DNA of 63,972 nucleotides from Cellulomonas iranensis NBRC 101100 = JCM 18110 (GCF_001552375.1 NZ_BCRB01000014.1:1-63972); one strand, 5' to 3'; counted from the stretch's first letter, positions 51,685 through 61,127 are shown. Notes: a model not told the origin generated them from the letters alone. Made by a program: numbers and translations.

Positions 51685-52710
51685 TCAGGACGAGAAGGCC
51701 GCGATGTGCGCGTCGGACGGCGCGGTGTGCCGGTCCGGCGCCAGCAGCGACGGCAGCCGGTGCAGCAGCGGGTCGACGAGCCCGCGCCGCGGGTCGAGCG
51801 CGTGCGCGTGCTCGAGCCGCTCGAGCAGCACGCCCACCTCGCACGTCGTGAGCCCCAGGGTCGTGGCGAGCGCCGCGGGCTCGACGAACCGGTCGGTCGT
51901 CGCGCAGACCGCCGCGAGCAGCCGGTCGAGCGGGCAGCGCTCCTCGCCGCGGCACACGTCGTGGTGCAGACCGGCCGCGACCCGCTCGACGAACGCCGGG
52001 CCGACGTCGCCCAGGTCGCGGTGCTCGGCGATCGCGCGCGGCAGGCCGCCGTGGCGCAGGAAGGCGGCGCGCACCCCCGCGGCGTCCGCCGCGGGGTCCG
52101 CGGTGACGAGCTCGGCGAACGTCGCGGGGCGCAGGTGGAGCACCTGCACGGCTCCGCACGGCGTCGCGGCGCGCAGCGCCGCGAGGTCCGCGGGGTCGAG
52201 CACCGACGTGGTCGCGAGGACCTGGTGCCCGCGGCGGCACGCCTCGGCGACCGCAGCCGGCCACCGGGGCACCGTGCCGACCTCGTCGACCACGAGCACC
52301 CGGGCGCCGTCGCACGCCGGCGCGCCCGTGCGGGTCGGCAGCCGGAGCACGGCGGCGACGTCGACGCCGCCCATGCGGCGCGGCCGGTCGTCCTCGTCGA
52401 GGTGCTCGACCGGCACGAGCACGACGCGGCGCGGGTCGACGGCCGGGTCGGCCACGAGGTGCGCGACGACGTCCTTGACGGCCGTCGTCTTGCCGACGCC
52501 GCGCGGCCCGACCACGAGCGTCACGGTGCCCGGGCGCGGCCCGGCCGCGAGGTCCGCGAGCACCGCGCGGGCCGTCGCGGTCGCGAGCGGCCACTCGTGC
52601 GCGTCGCGCGTCGTCAGCTCGGGGTCGTCGAGCACCCAGGACGCGCGGCGGCGGCGCGACCACCAGGGGTTGGTCGCGCGCAGCACCTGGGCGAGCTCGT
52701 TGTTGCGCAC
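51685..52710 (-). CDS. Orphan AAA-family ATPase with winged-helix tail
   Basis: A 341-residue ATPase. Walker A is VVGPRGVGKTTAVKD (about residues 68-82), Walker B with an acidic pair is ARVLVVDEVGTVPRW (about 140-154), and the sensor-like LATTSVLDPADL follows. The N-terminus LAQVLRATNPWWSRRRRASWVLDDPEL and the 'archaeal-type' domain order match the AAA_14 group of orphan ATPases, which usually carry a DUF4143 nuclease-like C-terminus. Here a helical winged-helix-like region with CDIFRGEERCPLD-type spacing ends the protein and no DUF4143 signature is seen. GTG 52710 overlaps a weak site. Function unknown; the family is often mobile or toxin-associated. Confidence 0.75.
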   Translation of the reverse strand: MRNNELAQVLRATNPWWSRRRRASWVLDDPELTTRDAHEWPLATATARAVLADLAAGPRPGTVTLVVGPRGVGKTTAVKDVVAHLVADPAVDPRRVVLVPVEHLDEDDRPRRMGGVDVAAVLRLPTRTGAPACDGARVLVVDEVGTVPRWPAAVAEACRRGHQVLATTSVLDPADLAALRAATPCGAVQVLHLRPATFAELVTADPAADAAGVRAAFLRHGGLPRAIAEHRDLGDVGPAFVERVAAGLHHDVCRGEERCPLDRLLAAVCATTDRFVEPAALATTLGLTTCEVGVLLERLEHAHALDPRRGLVDPLLHRLPSLLAPDRHTAPSDAHIAAFSS

Positions 52711-52785
52711 ACCTCAGCGTGCGCCCTCGTCAGAGCCCCGACGAGGGACGAACGGCCTCGCCGGGCCGTGGTACGGGCGTGCGCG

Positions 52786-53559
52786 TCAGACCATCTCGAG
52801 CAGGTCCTGGACGGAGTCCAGCACCTGGGTGGGGCGGAACGGGAACCGCTCGACGTCGGTCGCGCGCGTCGAGCCCGTGAGCACGAGGTAGGTGCGCAGC
52901 CCGGCCTCGATGCCCGCGATCACGTCGGTGTCCATGCGGTCGCCCACCATGACAGTCGTCTCGGAGTGCGCGTCGATCCGGTTGAGCGCCGAGCGGATCA
53001 TCATCGGGTTCGGCTTGCCCACGAAGTACGGCTTGCGGCCGGTGGCCGCCGAGATCATCGCGGCGACGGCGCCGGTCGCGGGCAGGTCGCCCTCGGCGCT
53101 CGGGCCCGTGACGTCGGGGTTCGTCGCGATGAAGCGCGCGCCGCCCTGGATGAGGCGGATGGCCTGCGTGATCGCCTCGAACGAGTACGTGCGCGTCTCG
53201 CCCAGCACGACGAAGTCCGGGCGCGCGGCGGTGAGCGTGTAGCCGGCCTCGTACAGCGCGGTCGTGAGGCCCGCCTCGCCGATGACGTACGCCGAGCCGC
53301 CGGGCATCTGGTCGGTGAGGAACTGCGCGGTCGCGAGCGCCGACGTCCAGATGGCCTGCTCCGGCACGTCGATGCCCGTCGCGGCCAGGCGCGCCCGCAG
53401 GTCGCGCGGCGTGTAGATCGAGTTGTTCGTGAGGATGAGGAACGGGCGCTCCGCGGCCTGCAGCGCGCCCACGAACTCGGCGGCGCCCGGCAGCGCGTGG
53501 TTCTCGTGCACGAGCACGCCGTCCATGTCGGACAGCCACGAGCGGATCTCGCGCGTCAT
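52786..53559 (-). CDS. HAD-superfamily class IIA phosphatase, NagD-like
   Basis: A 257-residue phosphatase. Motif I is LSDMDGVLVHE (Asp nucleophile and the Asp two residues later), motif II is FLILTNNSIY, the conserved Lys is in FVGKPNP and motif III/IV is TVMVGDRMDTDVIAGIEAG. The class IIA cap domain lies between motifs II and III. Relatives dephosphorylate ribonucleotides, 4-nitrophenyl phosphate or sugar phosphates. Its ATG overlaps the DedA stop (ATGA), so it is co-translated with that membrane protein. A role in the same lipid-phosphate cycle is conceivable but not shown. Confidence 0.92.
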   Translation of the reverse strand: MTREIRSWLSDMDGVLVHENHALPGAAEFVGALQAAERPFLILTNNSIYTPRDLRARLAATGIDVPEQAIWTSALATAQFLTDQMPGGSAYVIGEAGLTTALYEAGYTLTAARPDFVVLGETRTYSFEAITQAIRLIQGGARFIATNPDVTGPSAEGDLPATGAVAAMISAATGRKPYFVGKPNPMMIRSALNRIDAHSETTVMVGDRMDTDVIAGIEAGLRTYLVLTGSTRATDVERFPFRPTQVLDSVQDLLEMV

Positions 53560-54413
53560 CGCGCACCCCGCCCGGCGTCGTCGCCCGGCAGGTCGACGAC
53601 CTCGGTGCCCGCCTGCCCGGCGACGGGCTCGGTGGCCGCGTGGCCGAAGACCTCGCGCTCGACCGCGGCGCGCTCGACCGGCTCGTCGTACGCCGTGTCG
53701 CGGCCCTCGACCGTCTCGCCGGCCTTCTCCTTGCGGCGCGCGCGCCACAGCTCGAACGCCACGGGCAGCAGCGACGCGAGCACGATGACGACGAGCAGCG
53801 CCTCGATGTTGTCCTTGATGAACGTGACGTTGCCCAGCAGGTAGCCCAGGAGCGTCACGCCGACGCCCCACAGCAGGGCACCGACCACGTTGAACGACAC
53901 GAAGTGCCGGTAGCTCATCTTGCCGACGCCCGCCGCGACCGGGGCGTACGTGCGCACGAACGGCACGAAGCGCGCCACGATGATCGTCCGGCCGCCGTAC
54001 CTGTCGAAGTACGCGTACGTCTGGTCGATGTACTTCTGCTTGAAGAACCGCGAGTCGGGGCGGCTGAACACGCGCGGGCCCAGCTTGCGGCCGATCGCGT
54101 ACGCGACCTGGTCGCCCGCGAACGCCGCGAGGAACAGCATCAGGCACAGCACCCAGATGTTGAGCTGGAGCGAGTCCTGCGCGACCAGCGCGCCCGCCGT
54201 GAACAGCAGCGAGTCGCCCGGCAGGAACGGGAACAGCAGCCCGGTCTCGATGAACACGACGGCCGTGATGCCGATCAGCGCGGCGGTGCCGAACGACGCG
54301 ATGAGGTGGTCGGCCTGCAGGAAGTCCGGACCGAGCGCCGGCAGCGGGCCGCCGGCCAGCAGCGGCGCCACGTCGGTGGTCAGTGCGGCGGCGAGCGCCG
54401 ACGTCGTCAACAT
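53556..54413 (-). CDS. DedA family membrane protein
   Basis: A 285-residue protein of the DedA/SNARE-associated family. The conserved block VVFIETGLLFPFLPGDSLLFTAGAL, then FLAAFAGDQVAYAIGRKLGPR and RFVPFVRTYAPVAAGVGKMSYRHF (with the essential Arg residues) is complete. A charged C-terminal tail of about 65 residues is predicted. DedA proteins are flippases; members such as UptA recycle undecaprenyl phosphate. ATG 54413 is supported by a TAGGCT box 7 bases upstream. It is divergent from a DUF368 gene, the other family linked to undecaprenyl-phosphate transport, and overlaps the NagD gene downstream. Confidence 0.93.
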   Translation of the reverse strand: MLTTSALAAALTTDVAPLLAGGPLPALGPDFLQADHLIASFGTAALIGITAVVFIETGLLFPFLPGDSLLFTAGALVAQDSLQLNIWVLCLMLFLAAFAGDQVAYAIGRKLGPRVFSRPDSRFFKQKYIDQTYAYFDRYGGRTIIVARFVPFVRTYAPVAAGVGKMSYRHFVSFNVVGALLWGVGVTLLGYLLGNVTFIKDNIEALLVVIVLASLLPVAFELWRARRKEKAGETVEGRDTAYDEPVERAAVEREVFGHAATEPVAGQAGTEVVDLPGDDAGRGAR

Positions 54414-54420
54414 GGCCCTC

Positions 54421-54473
54421 AGCCTACGGCGCGGGACGTCGCCGGACGGCGCCCCGAAGCGCCTGGTTAGGGT
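54421..54473. promoter_or_regulatory. Divergent leaderless promoters between DedA and DUF368 genes
   Basis: Minus-strand TAGGCT (54421-54426) ends 7 bases before the DedA ATG. Plus-strand TAGGGT (54468-54473) ends 6 bases before the DUF368 GTG. The two -10 boxes are 41 bases apart, so their -35 regions overlap and the genes may be controlled together. Confidence 0.6.
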
Positions 54474-54479
54474 GGAGCG

Positions 54480-55463
54480 GTGGCTCATGACGCGACCTCC
54501 CCGGCCGACGCCCCCACCACCTCGACCCTCGCGGCACCGCGCACGACGTGGTCCCGTGCCCCCCTGCACGCCGCCCGCGGCGGGCTCATCGGCGCCGCCG
54601 AGTCCGTGCCCGGCATCTCGGGCGGCACCGTCGCGCTCGTCGTCGGCCTGTACGACGAGCTGATCGCCGCGGCCGCGCACGTCGTGCACGCGGGCCGCGC
54701 GTTCGTCGTCGGCGTCGTGCGCCGCCGCGGCACCGCCGAGGCGACCGTCGCGCTGCGGCGCGTCGACTGGCGCCTCGTGCTGCCCGTGCTCGCGGGCATG
54801 GCCGTCGTGCTCGTGCTGTCGCTGCGCACGCTCGCGCCGCTCCTGGAGAGCCACCCCGTGCCGACCCGCGCCGTGTTCGCCGGCATGATCGCGGCGTCGG
54901 TCGCCGTGCCGCTCGGCATGATGCCGTCGCGGCCGCGCGTGCAGGACGGCGCCTACGCGCTGGTCGCGGCCGTCGCGGCGTTCCTGCTCACGGGTCTGCC
55001 GCCCGTCGCGATCGAGGAGCCGTCGCTCTGGTACGTCGTGCTGGGCGCCGCGATCGCGATCAACGCGCTCGTCGTGCCGGGCCTGTCGGGCTCGGCGCTG
55101 CTCGTGGTGCTCGGGCTGTACGTGCCCGTGCAGGCCGCGCTCGACGGCCGCGACGCCGCGTTCGTCGGCGCGTTCGCGCTCGGGGCCGTGCTCGGGTTCG
55201 CGGCGTTCGTGCGCACGCTGCAGTGGCTGCTGCACGAGCGTCGCCAGGTCACCATGGCCGTCGTCACGGGCCTCATGGTGGGCTCGCTGCGCGCGCTGTG
55301 GCCGTGGCAGGACGACGACCGCGGGCTGCTCGCGCCGCAGCAGGGCGACGTCGGCCAGGTCGTGCTGCTGGCCGCCACCGGCGCTGTCGTGGTCGGCGCG
55401 CTCGTCGCGTGGGAGCGGCGGCGCGCCGCCCGCGCGCGGGCCGCGGCCGACACGGCGTCGTGA
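54480..55463 (+). CDS. DUF368 (PopT-like) membrane protein
   Basis: A 327-residue protein with about 8-9 hydrophobic segments. The two internally repeated family motifs are intact: GAAESVPGISGGTVALVVGLYDELI (about 38-62) and LVVPGLSGSALLVVLGLYVP (about 197-216). The C-terminus is Arg/Ala-rich. Experimental work on DUF368 proteins (PopT) links them to undecaprenyl-phosphate translocation for cell-wall lipid recycling. GTG 54480 is supported by a leaderless TAGGGT box. The RNA methylase gene overlaps its stop. Confidence 0.92.
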   Translation: MAHDATSPADAPTTSTLAAPRTTWSRAPLHAARGGLIGAAESVPGISGGTVALVVGLYDELIAAAAHVVHAGRAFVVGVVRRRGTAEATVALRRVDWRLVLPVLAGMAVVLVLSLRTLAPLLESHPVPTRAVFAGMIAASVAVPLGMMPSRPRVQDGAYALVAAVAAFLLTGLPPVAIEEPSLWYVVLGAAIAINALVVPGLSGSALLVVLGLYVPVQAALDGRDAAFVGAFALGAVLGFAAFVRTLQWLLHERRQVTMAVVTGLMVGSLRALWPWQDDDRGLLAPQQGDVGQVVLLAATGAVVVGALVAWERRRAARARAAADTAS

Positions 55464-56134
55464 CGCACGAGCCCGCCGCACCCGACGGGACGCCGTCGGA
55501 CCCCGCACCCGCCGAGGTGGGGGTCGGGCCGTGGCCCGGCGGGCCCGACGCGTGGCCCGACGACCCGCGGTACGACCCCGAGCTGCTCGCGCACGGCGAC
55601 CGTCGCAACGTCGTCGACCGCTACCGGTACTGGACCGTCGAGGCGATCGTCGCCGACCTCGACACGCGCCGCCACGCGTTCCACGTCGCGATCGAGAACT
55701 GGGCGCACGACCTCAACATCGGGTCCGTGGTCCGCACCGCCAACGCGTTCAACGCCGCGGGCGTGCACGTCGTGGGTCGGCGCCGGTGGAACCGCCGCGG
55801 CGCGATGGTCACCGACCGCTACCTGCACGTGCACCACCACCCCGACGCGGCCGCGCTCGCGGACTGGGCGGCGCACGCCGGTCCGGGCGGGTCGCGGCTG
55901 CCTCTCGTCGGCGTCGACAACGTCCCGGGGTCGGTGCCGCTCGAGGGGTTCGCGCTGCCGCGCGCGTGCGTGCTCGTGCTGGGGCAGGAGTCGACCGGCC
56001 TGACCCGGGAGGCGCAGGACGCGTGCGACGTCGTCGTGCACGTCACGCAGCACGGCAGCACGCGCTCGCTCAACGCCGGGGCCGCCGCCGCGATCGTCAT
56101 GCACGCGTGGGCCGTGCAGCACGTGCCCCGCTGA
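55460..56134 (+). CDS. TrmH/SpoU-family RNA 2'-O-methyltransferase
   Basis: A 224-residue SPOUT methyltransferase preceded by an acidic Pro-rich N-terminus of about 60 residues. The SPOUT motifs are clear: NIGSVVRTANAFNAAGVHVVG (motif 1), VLVLGQESTGLTREAQDACD (motif 2) and HGSTRSLNAGAAAAIVMHAW (motif 3, S-adenosylmethionine knot). Members methylate a ribose in rRNA or tRNA; the target cannot be told from sequence. GTG 55460 overlaps the DUF368 stop, so the two are translationally coupled. Confidence 0.93.
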   Translation: MTHEPAAPDGTPSDPAPAEVGVGPWPGGPDAWPDDPRYDPELLAHGDRRNVVDRYRYWTVEAIVADLDTRRHAFHVAIENWAHDLNIGSVVRTANAFNAAGVHVVGRRRWNRRGAMVTDRYLHVHHHPDAAALADWAAHAGPGGSRLPLVGVDNVPGSVPLEGFALPRACVLVLGQESTGLTREAQDACDVVVHVTQHGSTRSLNAGAAAAIVMHAWAVQHVPR

Positions 56135-56266
56135 GCGGCCCCGTGCAGCCCCGGGCGGCCCCGTGCGGCACCGGGACGAGGGTCCCGGTGGACGTCCCGG
56201 ACGGCGGGTGCCCCGGTGGTGGCAGACTCAGGTCGTACCGCTCCCCGACTCTTCAGGAGAACAGCG

Positions 56267-57289
<1,023 letters not shown>

Positions 57290-57305
57290 CCCGGAGCCGC
57301 CACGC

Positions 57306-57343
57306 GGACGGCCCCGACCCCCTGCGGGGGGTCGGGGCCGTCC
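57306..57343 (+). terminator. 17-bp stem-loop after the aldolase gene
   Basis: 57306-57322 pairs perfectly with 57327-57343 around a TGCG loop, 16 bases past the stop. No T-run follows. Confidence 0.82.
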
Positions 57344-57388
57344 TGCGTCGCGGGTGCGGCCGCGCCCGTGGTGCGAAGGGGGTCGGCG

Positions 57389-57817
57389 TCAGGCCGGTGG
57401 GTCGACCGGCTCGAACGGCGCGGCGTCGTCCTCGTCGACGACGTCGAGCAGCTCGCCGATCCGCGTGACCTCGAGCAGGAACCGCACGGTGGGCGGCACG
57501 CGCAGCAGCCGCACGCGGTGCTCGCTGCGGATCGACAGCCGCGCGAGGAACGCGACGCCCGACGAGTCCATGAACGTCACGTGGTGCGCGTCCACCTCGA
57601 TCGGCAGGCCGCGCTGCTCCGCCTCGGCCGTGGCCTCCTGCAGCTCCGGGCCCAGGTCGGCGTCGACCTCGCCCGAGAGCACGATGCGCGTGCGGTCCGT
57701 GCCGACGATGACCTGCACCGCGCCGGGCTCGCCGGCCGTCGCGGGGGCGGCCTCCGGGGCCGTCGCCTCCGTCGTGGCGGCGTCCTCGCCTGCGGAAGGG
57801 CTGTTACCGTCTCGCAC
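57389..57817 (-). CDS. STAS-domain anti-sigma factor antagonist 1
   Basis: A 142-residue protein with an Ala/Thr-rich acidic N-terminus (about 30 residues) and a STAS domain (about 33-125). The phosphorylatable serine lies in HHVTFMDSSGVAFLARL, the position used by SpoIIAA/RsbV. Phosphorylation by a switch kinase would inactivate it, and the PP2C phosphatase encoded next door would restore it. GGAAGGAGCATC precedes the GTG start. It is divergent from the phosphatase gene, sharing the 83-base gap. Confidence 0.9.
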   Translation of the reverse strand: MRDGNSPSAGEDAATTEATAPEAAPATAGEPGAVQVIVGTDRTRIVLSGEVDADLGPELQEATAEAEQRGLPIEVDAHHVTFMDSSGVAFLARLSIRSEHRVRLLRVPPTVRFLLEVTRIGELLDVVDEDDAAPFEPVDPPA

Positions 57818-57900
57818 GATGCTCCTTCCGAGCGCCGGGGGGCTCGCCGAGGTGGCCGAGCGGTTCGTCCGTTCGGCACGCTAGACGATCGGAGGTGGTG

Positions 57901-60057
57901 ATGGTCAACTCCCACGCCATCGGGCCGGCGGTCGAGCGTACGTCGTCGGCGCGTCGGCGGCGCGTCGCGCACCCGGCGCCGCAGGTGGGCCCCGGTGCGC
58001 TCGGCGCGGCGGCGGCCGCGACCCCCGTGCCGCTCGCGCTGCTGCACGCCGCGGACGACGCGCTGCACGTCGCGTGGGTCAACGACGCGCTCGCGCGTGC
58101 CGTCGGCTACGCCGCCGACGACGTCGTCGGCGTCGACGTGCTGACCGACCCGCGCGTGCGCCCGGCGGACCGGGCCGCGGCCCGCGCCGTGGCCGCGGCG
58201 GGCGCGTCGTCGTACGACGTCGTGCTGCGCCGCGCCGACGGCGTGCACGTGCACTGCGTCGCCCACCTGGCGCCCGTGGACGGCGCCGACGTGCCCGACG
58301 GCACGCTCGTCGCCGCCGTGCAGGACCTCACGGCGGAGCTCACCGCGCATGCCGAGCAGCAGGCGATCGTCGCGCACGAGCGCCGCGAGCGCCGCAGCCT
58401 CGCGCTCATCGCGCGCGTCTCCGACCTGCTCATGGACGTCGACGAGCCGCAGGGGCTGCGCGAGATCGCGGCGCTGCTGGAGTCGCAGGTGGTCGCGACC
58501 GCGGCGTTCTTCCTGTCCGAGAAGGGCCTGTGGGCGGCCGACGGGCTCGAGCAGTACCACGCGAGCCCCCGGCACCCGGCGCTGCCCGGGCGGCCGCCCT
58601 CGCGCTGCCCGCACGACCCGGTCGCGACGCTGCTCGCGGGCGGCGGCGACGAGCCCGTCGAGCTCGACCTGTCCGCCGAGCACGCCGAGGGCTCGTACGC
58701 GCGCTGGCTCGCCGAGCGGCTCGGCGGCGAGGGTCTCGACCCGCGCGTGGTCGTGCAGCCCGTGCCCGGGCGCCGGCGCACGGTCGGCCTGCTCGTCGTG
58801 CGGCCGCGCACCGGGTCCGGGCTCGCGGGCCTCGACGGCGCCGACCGGACCGTCGTCGAGCTCGTCGCGCGCCGCGTCGGCCTGTCGATCGACAACGTGC
58901 GCCTCTACGACCGCGAGCACCGGCTCGCCGAGACCCTGCAGCGCGCGATGCTCCCCGAGCAGGCCGAGGTCGAGGGCCTCGACGTGTGGACGTACTACTC
59001 GCCCAACGCCGACGACGCGCAGGTCGGGGGCGACTGGTACGACGTCCTGCAGGTCGACCCGACCACGGTGGGGGTCGTCATCGGCGACGTCGTGGGCCAC
59101 GACGTCGAGGCGGCCGCGACCATGGGCCAGCTGCGCTCGGTGGTGCGCTCGTACGCGTTCGACAACACGACGCCCGGTCCGGTGCTCGAGCGGGTCGACC
59201 AGCTCTTCGCCGGCATGCGGATCCCGCGCGCCGCGAGCCTCGTGCTCGCGACGCTGCGCCGCGCCGACGCGGGCGCCTGGACGCTGCAGTTCTCGCGCGC
59301 CGGGCACCTGCCGCTCCTGCACGTGCGCGACGGGCACGCGCAGCACCTGCTGGGCCGCGGCGGCCCGCTCGTCGGGTTCGGCGGCGGGCCGCGCGCGACC
59401 GACGAGGTCGCGCTCGCACCCGGCGACGTCGTGGTGTTCTACACCGACGGCCTCGTCGAGCGCCGCGACCGCAGCCTGCGCGACGGCCTGACGGTCCTCG
59501 AGTCGGTCGCCGCCGCCGTGACGGCGCGCGACGCCGCGGGCATCGGCGAGGACCTGCTGTCGCGCCTCGCGGACCACCCCGAGGACGACGTCGCCGTCGT
59601 GGTGGTGCGCGTGCCGGCGCTCGACGAGCACCTCGGCGGCGCCGTCAGCCCGCGCCGCCGCCGCTGGGCGCTGCCCGGCGAGCCCGCGTCGATCGGCCGC
59701 GCGCGGCACGCCGTGGTGCGCACGTGCGAGGCGTGGGAGATCGACGACGCCTCCAACGCCGAGCTCGTGGTGTCCGAGCTGGTCGCGAACGCGGTCCTGC
59801 ACGGCTGGGGCCACGTCGCGCTGCAGCTGCACGACACGGGCGACGGCCTGCGCATCGAGGTCGAGGACGCCAACCCGACGCCGCCCGTGACGACCGACGG
59901 CCACCCGGGCCGCGTGGGCGGGTACGGCATGCAGATCGTCGAGCGGCTGGCCGACTGGGGCTGGCGGCAGTCGCGCGGCGGCAAGGTCGTGTGGGCCAAG
60001 ATCCGCCCGGGCGCGCTGCCCGCGTCGGCGTCCGAGGCGCCGCGTCGCGACGCCTGA
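57901..60057 (+). CDS. PAS-GAF-PP2C-HATPase signalling protein
   Basis: A 718-residue multi-domain regulator: PAS domain (about 40-140), GAF domain (about 150-330), SpoIIE-type PP2C phosphatase (about 345-570) and C-terminal HATPase_c kinase domain (about 590-715). PP2C metal residues sit in GGDWYD (376-381), GDVVGHD (394-400), FYTDGLVE (511-518) and DDVAVVVV (561-568). The kinase has the N-box ELVANAVLHG (625) and GYGMQIVERLADWG. It can in principle both dephosphorylate and phosphorylate STAS partners; two lie on either side. No membrane segment. ATG 57901 is preceded by GGAGG. Input signal unknown. Confidence 0.93.
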   Translation: MVNSHAIGPAVERTSSARRRRVAHPAPQVGPGALGAAAAATPVPLALLHAADDALHVAWVNDALARAVGYAADDVVGVDVLTDPRVRPADRAAARAVAAAGASSYDVVLRRADGVHVHCVAHLAPVDGADVPDGTLVAAVQDLTAELTAHAEQQAIVAHERRERRSLALIARVSDLLMDVDEPQGLREIAALLESQVVATAAFFLSEKGLWAADGLEQYHASPRHPALPGRPPSRCPHDPVATLLAGGGDEPVELDLSAEHAEGSYARWLAERLGGEGLDPRVVVQPVPGRRRTVGLLVVRPRTGSGLAGLDGADRTVVELVARRVGLSIDNVRLYDREHRLAETLQRAMLPEQAEVEGLDVWTYYSPNADDAQVGGDWYDVLQVDPTTVGVVIGDVVGHDVEAAATMGQLRSVVRSYAFDNTTPGPVLERVDQLFAGMRIPRAASLVLATLRRADAGAWTLQFSRAGHLPLLHVRDGHAQHLLGRGGPLVGFGGGPRATDEVALAPGDVVVFYTDGLVERRDRSLRDGLTVLESVAAAVTARDAAGIGEDLLSRLADHPEDDVAVVVVRVPALDEHLGGAVSPRRRRWALPGEPASIGRARHAVVRTCEAWEIDDASNAELVVSELVANAVLHGWGHVALQLHDTGDGLRIEVEDANPTPPVTTDGHPGRVGGYGMQIVERLADWGWRQSRGGKVVWAKIRPGALPASASEAPRRDA

Positions 60058-60114
60058 CGCCGCGGGGCGCGGTCAGAGCGGGCGGTCCGCAGACGCGTCC
60101 CGCGGGGCGGGACG

Positions 60115-60483
60115 TCAGGCGGGGGCGGGGGCGCCTGCGGGGCTGTCGGCCTGCGCGCCGGCGTCGAGCTCGCAGCGGTGGTCGGGGTCGATGCGGAACA
60201 GCTCGAGCGCACCGCAGATCTCGAGCACGAACAGGTCGCGGTCCGCGGCGCCGCGCAGCACGGTCGCGCCGCCCCGGCGGCGGCCCGCGTCGGCGAGCGA
60301 GATGAGGAACGCCGCGCCCGTGGAGTCCATGAACGTCACGCGGCACATGTCGATGACCAGGAGCTGGCGTCGCAGCCCGACCACGCGGGCCGTCACCTCG
60401 GGGAACTGCTCGCGCTCGGCGAGGTCGAGGTCGCCGGCGACCACCAGCGTCGTGGTGGTGGACGACGTCGCGATCTCGATCAT
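60115..60483 (-). CDS. STAS-domain anti-sigma factor antagonist 2
   Basis: A 122-residue STAS protein. The regulatory Ser/Thr site is in CRVTFMDSTGAAFLISLADAG; the rest has the typical beta-alpha sandwich pattern. The C-terminus is Ala/Pro-rich. It converges on the multi-domain regulator from the right, 57 bases away. Having two STAS proteins flanking one combined phosphatase/kinase suggests two outputs or one decoy. Confidence 0.87.
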   Translation of the reverse strand: MIEIATSSTTTTLVVAGDLDLAEREQFPEVTARVVGLRRQLLVIDMCRVTFMDSTGAAFLISLADAGRRRGGATVLRGAADRDLFVLEICGALELFRIDPDHRCELDAGAQADSPAGAPAPA

Positions 60484-60603
60484 GAACGTCCCTGGGCTGC
60501 GGGGCCGCGCGGCGGCGGGCGGGCTGCTGGTCGGTCGTTCGACTGTAGCCGCGGGCAACGGCCCCCGCGACCGGGGTGGGGCCCGCGGTGCGAGACTGGC
60601 GCC

Positions 60604-61020
60604 ATGAGCCACGAGAACCTCCTGGGCGGTCCCGCGCCCACGCTGCTGCCCGCCGACGGCGCCGACGCGACGGCCCGCGCGACCCTCGCGACGGGCGTCG
60701 ACGCGCGCGCCGCGGTGCCCGCCGCGCCCGCGTCGTCGCTGCTGTGGGCGCTGCTCGCGGAGCAGTCGGACGACGCCGTGGCGGCGTACGCGTACGCCCG
60801 GACCGGCTACCACCGGGGGCTCGACGCGCTGCGCCGCGCGGGCTGGCGCGGGCAGGGCCCGGTGCCGGTCGCGCACGAGCCGAACCAGGGCTTCCTGCGC
60901 GCGCTGCTCGCGCTCGCCGAGGCCGCCGCCGCGATCGGCGAGGACGACGAGGCCGCGCGCTGCCGGCAGTTCCTCGCGGACTGCGGCACGTCCGCCGGCG
61001 AGGTCGCCGCGCTGCGCTGA
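60604..61020 (+). CDS. DUF3151 protein
   Basis: A 138-residue helical protein with the family blocks ENLLGGPAPTLLP at the N-terminus, AVAAYAYARTGYHRGLDALRRAGWRGQGPVP and HEPNQGFLRALLALAEAAAAIGE. DUF3151 genes are nearly always found next to purA in actinobacteria, as here. The family is a small helical protein of unknown role. GAGACT six bases before the ATG may be a weak leaderless -10. Confidence 0.9.
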   Translation: MSHENLLGGPAPTLLPADGADATARATLATGVDARAAVPAAPASSLLWALLAEQSDDAVAAYAYARTGYHRGLDALRRAGWRGQGPVPVAHEPNQGFLRALLALAEAAAAIGEDDEAARCRQFLADCGTSAGEVAALR

Positions 61021-61121
61021 CGCCGTGACGCGTGCCGTGCCCGGCCGCGCGGAGCGGGACGGTGCGGTGCGTCGCGGTGCCGGGCGGCGGGACGCCCCGC
61101 GGTCGTGTCCCCGCGCTCCGG

Positions 61122-61127
61122 TACCCT
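61122..61127 (+). promoter_or_regulatory. Putative -10 box of the purA promoter
   Basis: TACCCT (TANNNT) in the 223-base gap between DUF3151 and purA, about 115 bases before the ATG. The leader after it is GC-rich, has no recognised riboswitch or gene, and carries a GGGAAGTGGTGA stretch as possible ribosome-binding site. Confidence 0.35.

Noticed and set aside
57895..57900. Two GTG codons just upstream as alternative starts of the PAS-GAF-PP2C-HATPase gene
   Set aside because: They overlap the GGAGG ribosome-binding site; the ATG at 57901 has the better spacing.
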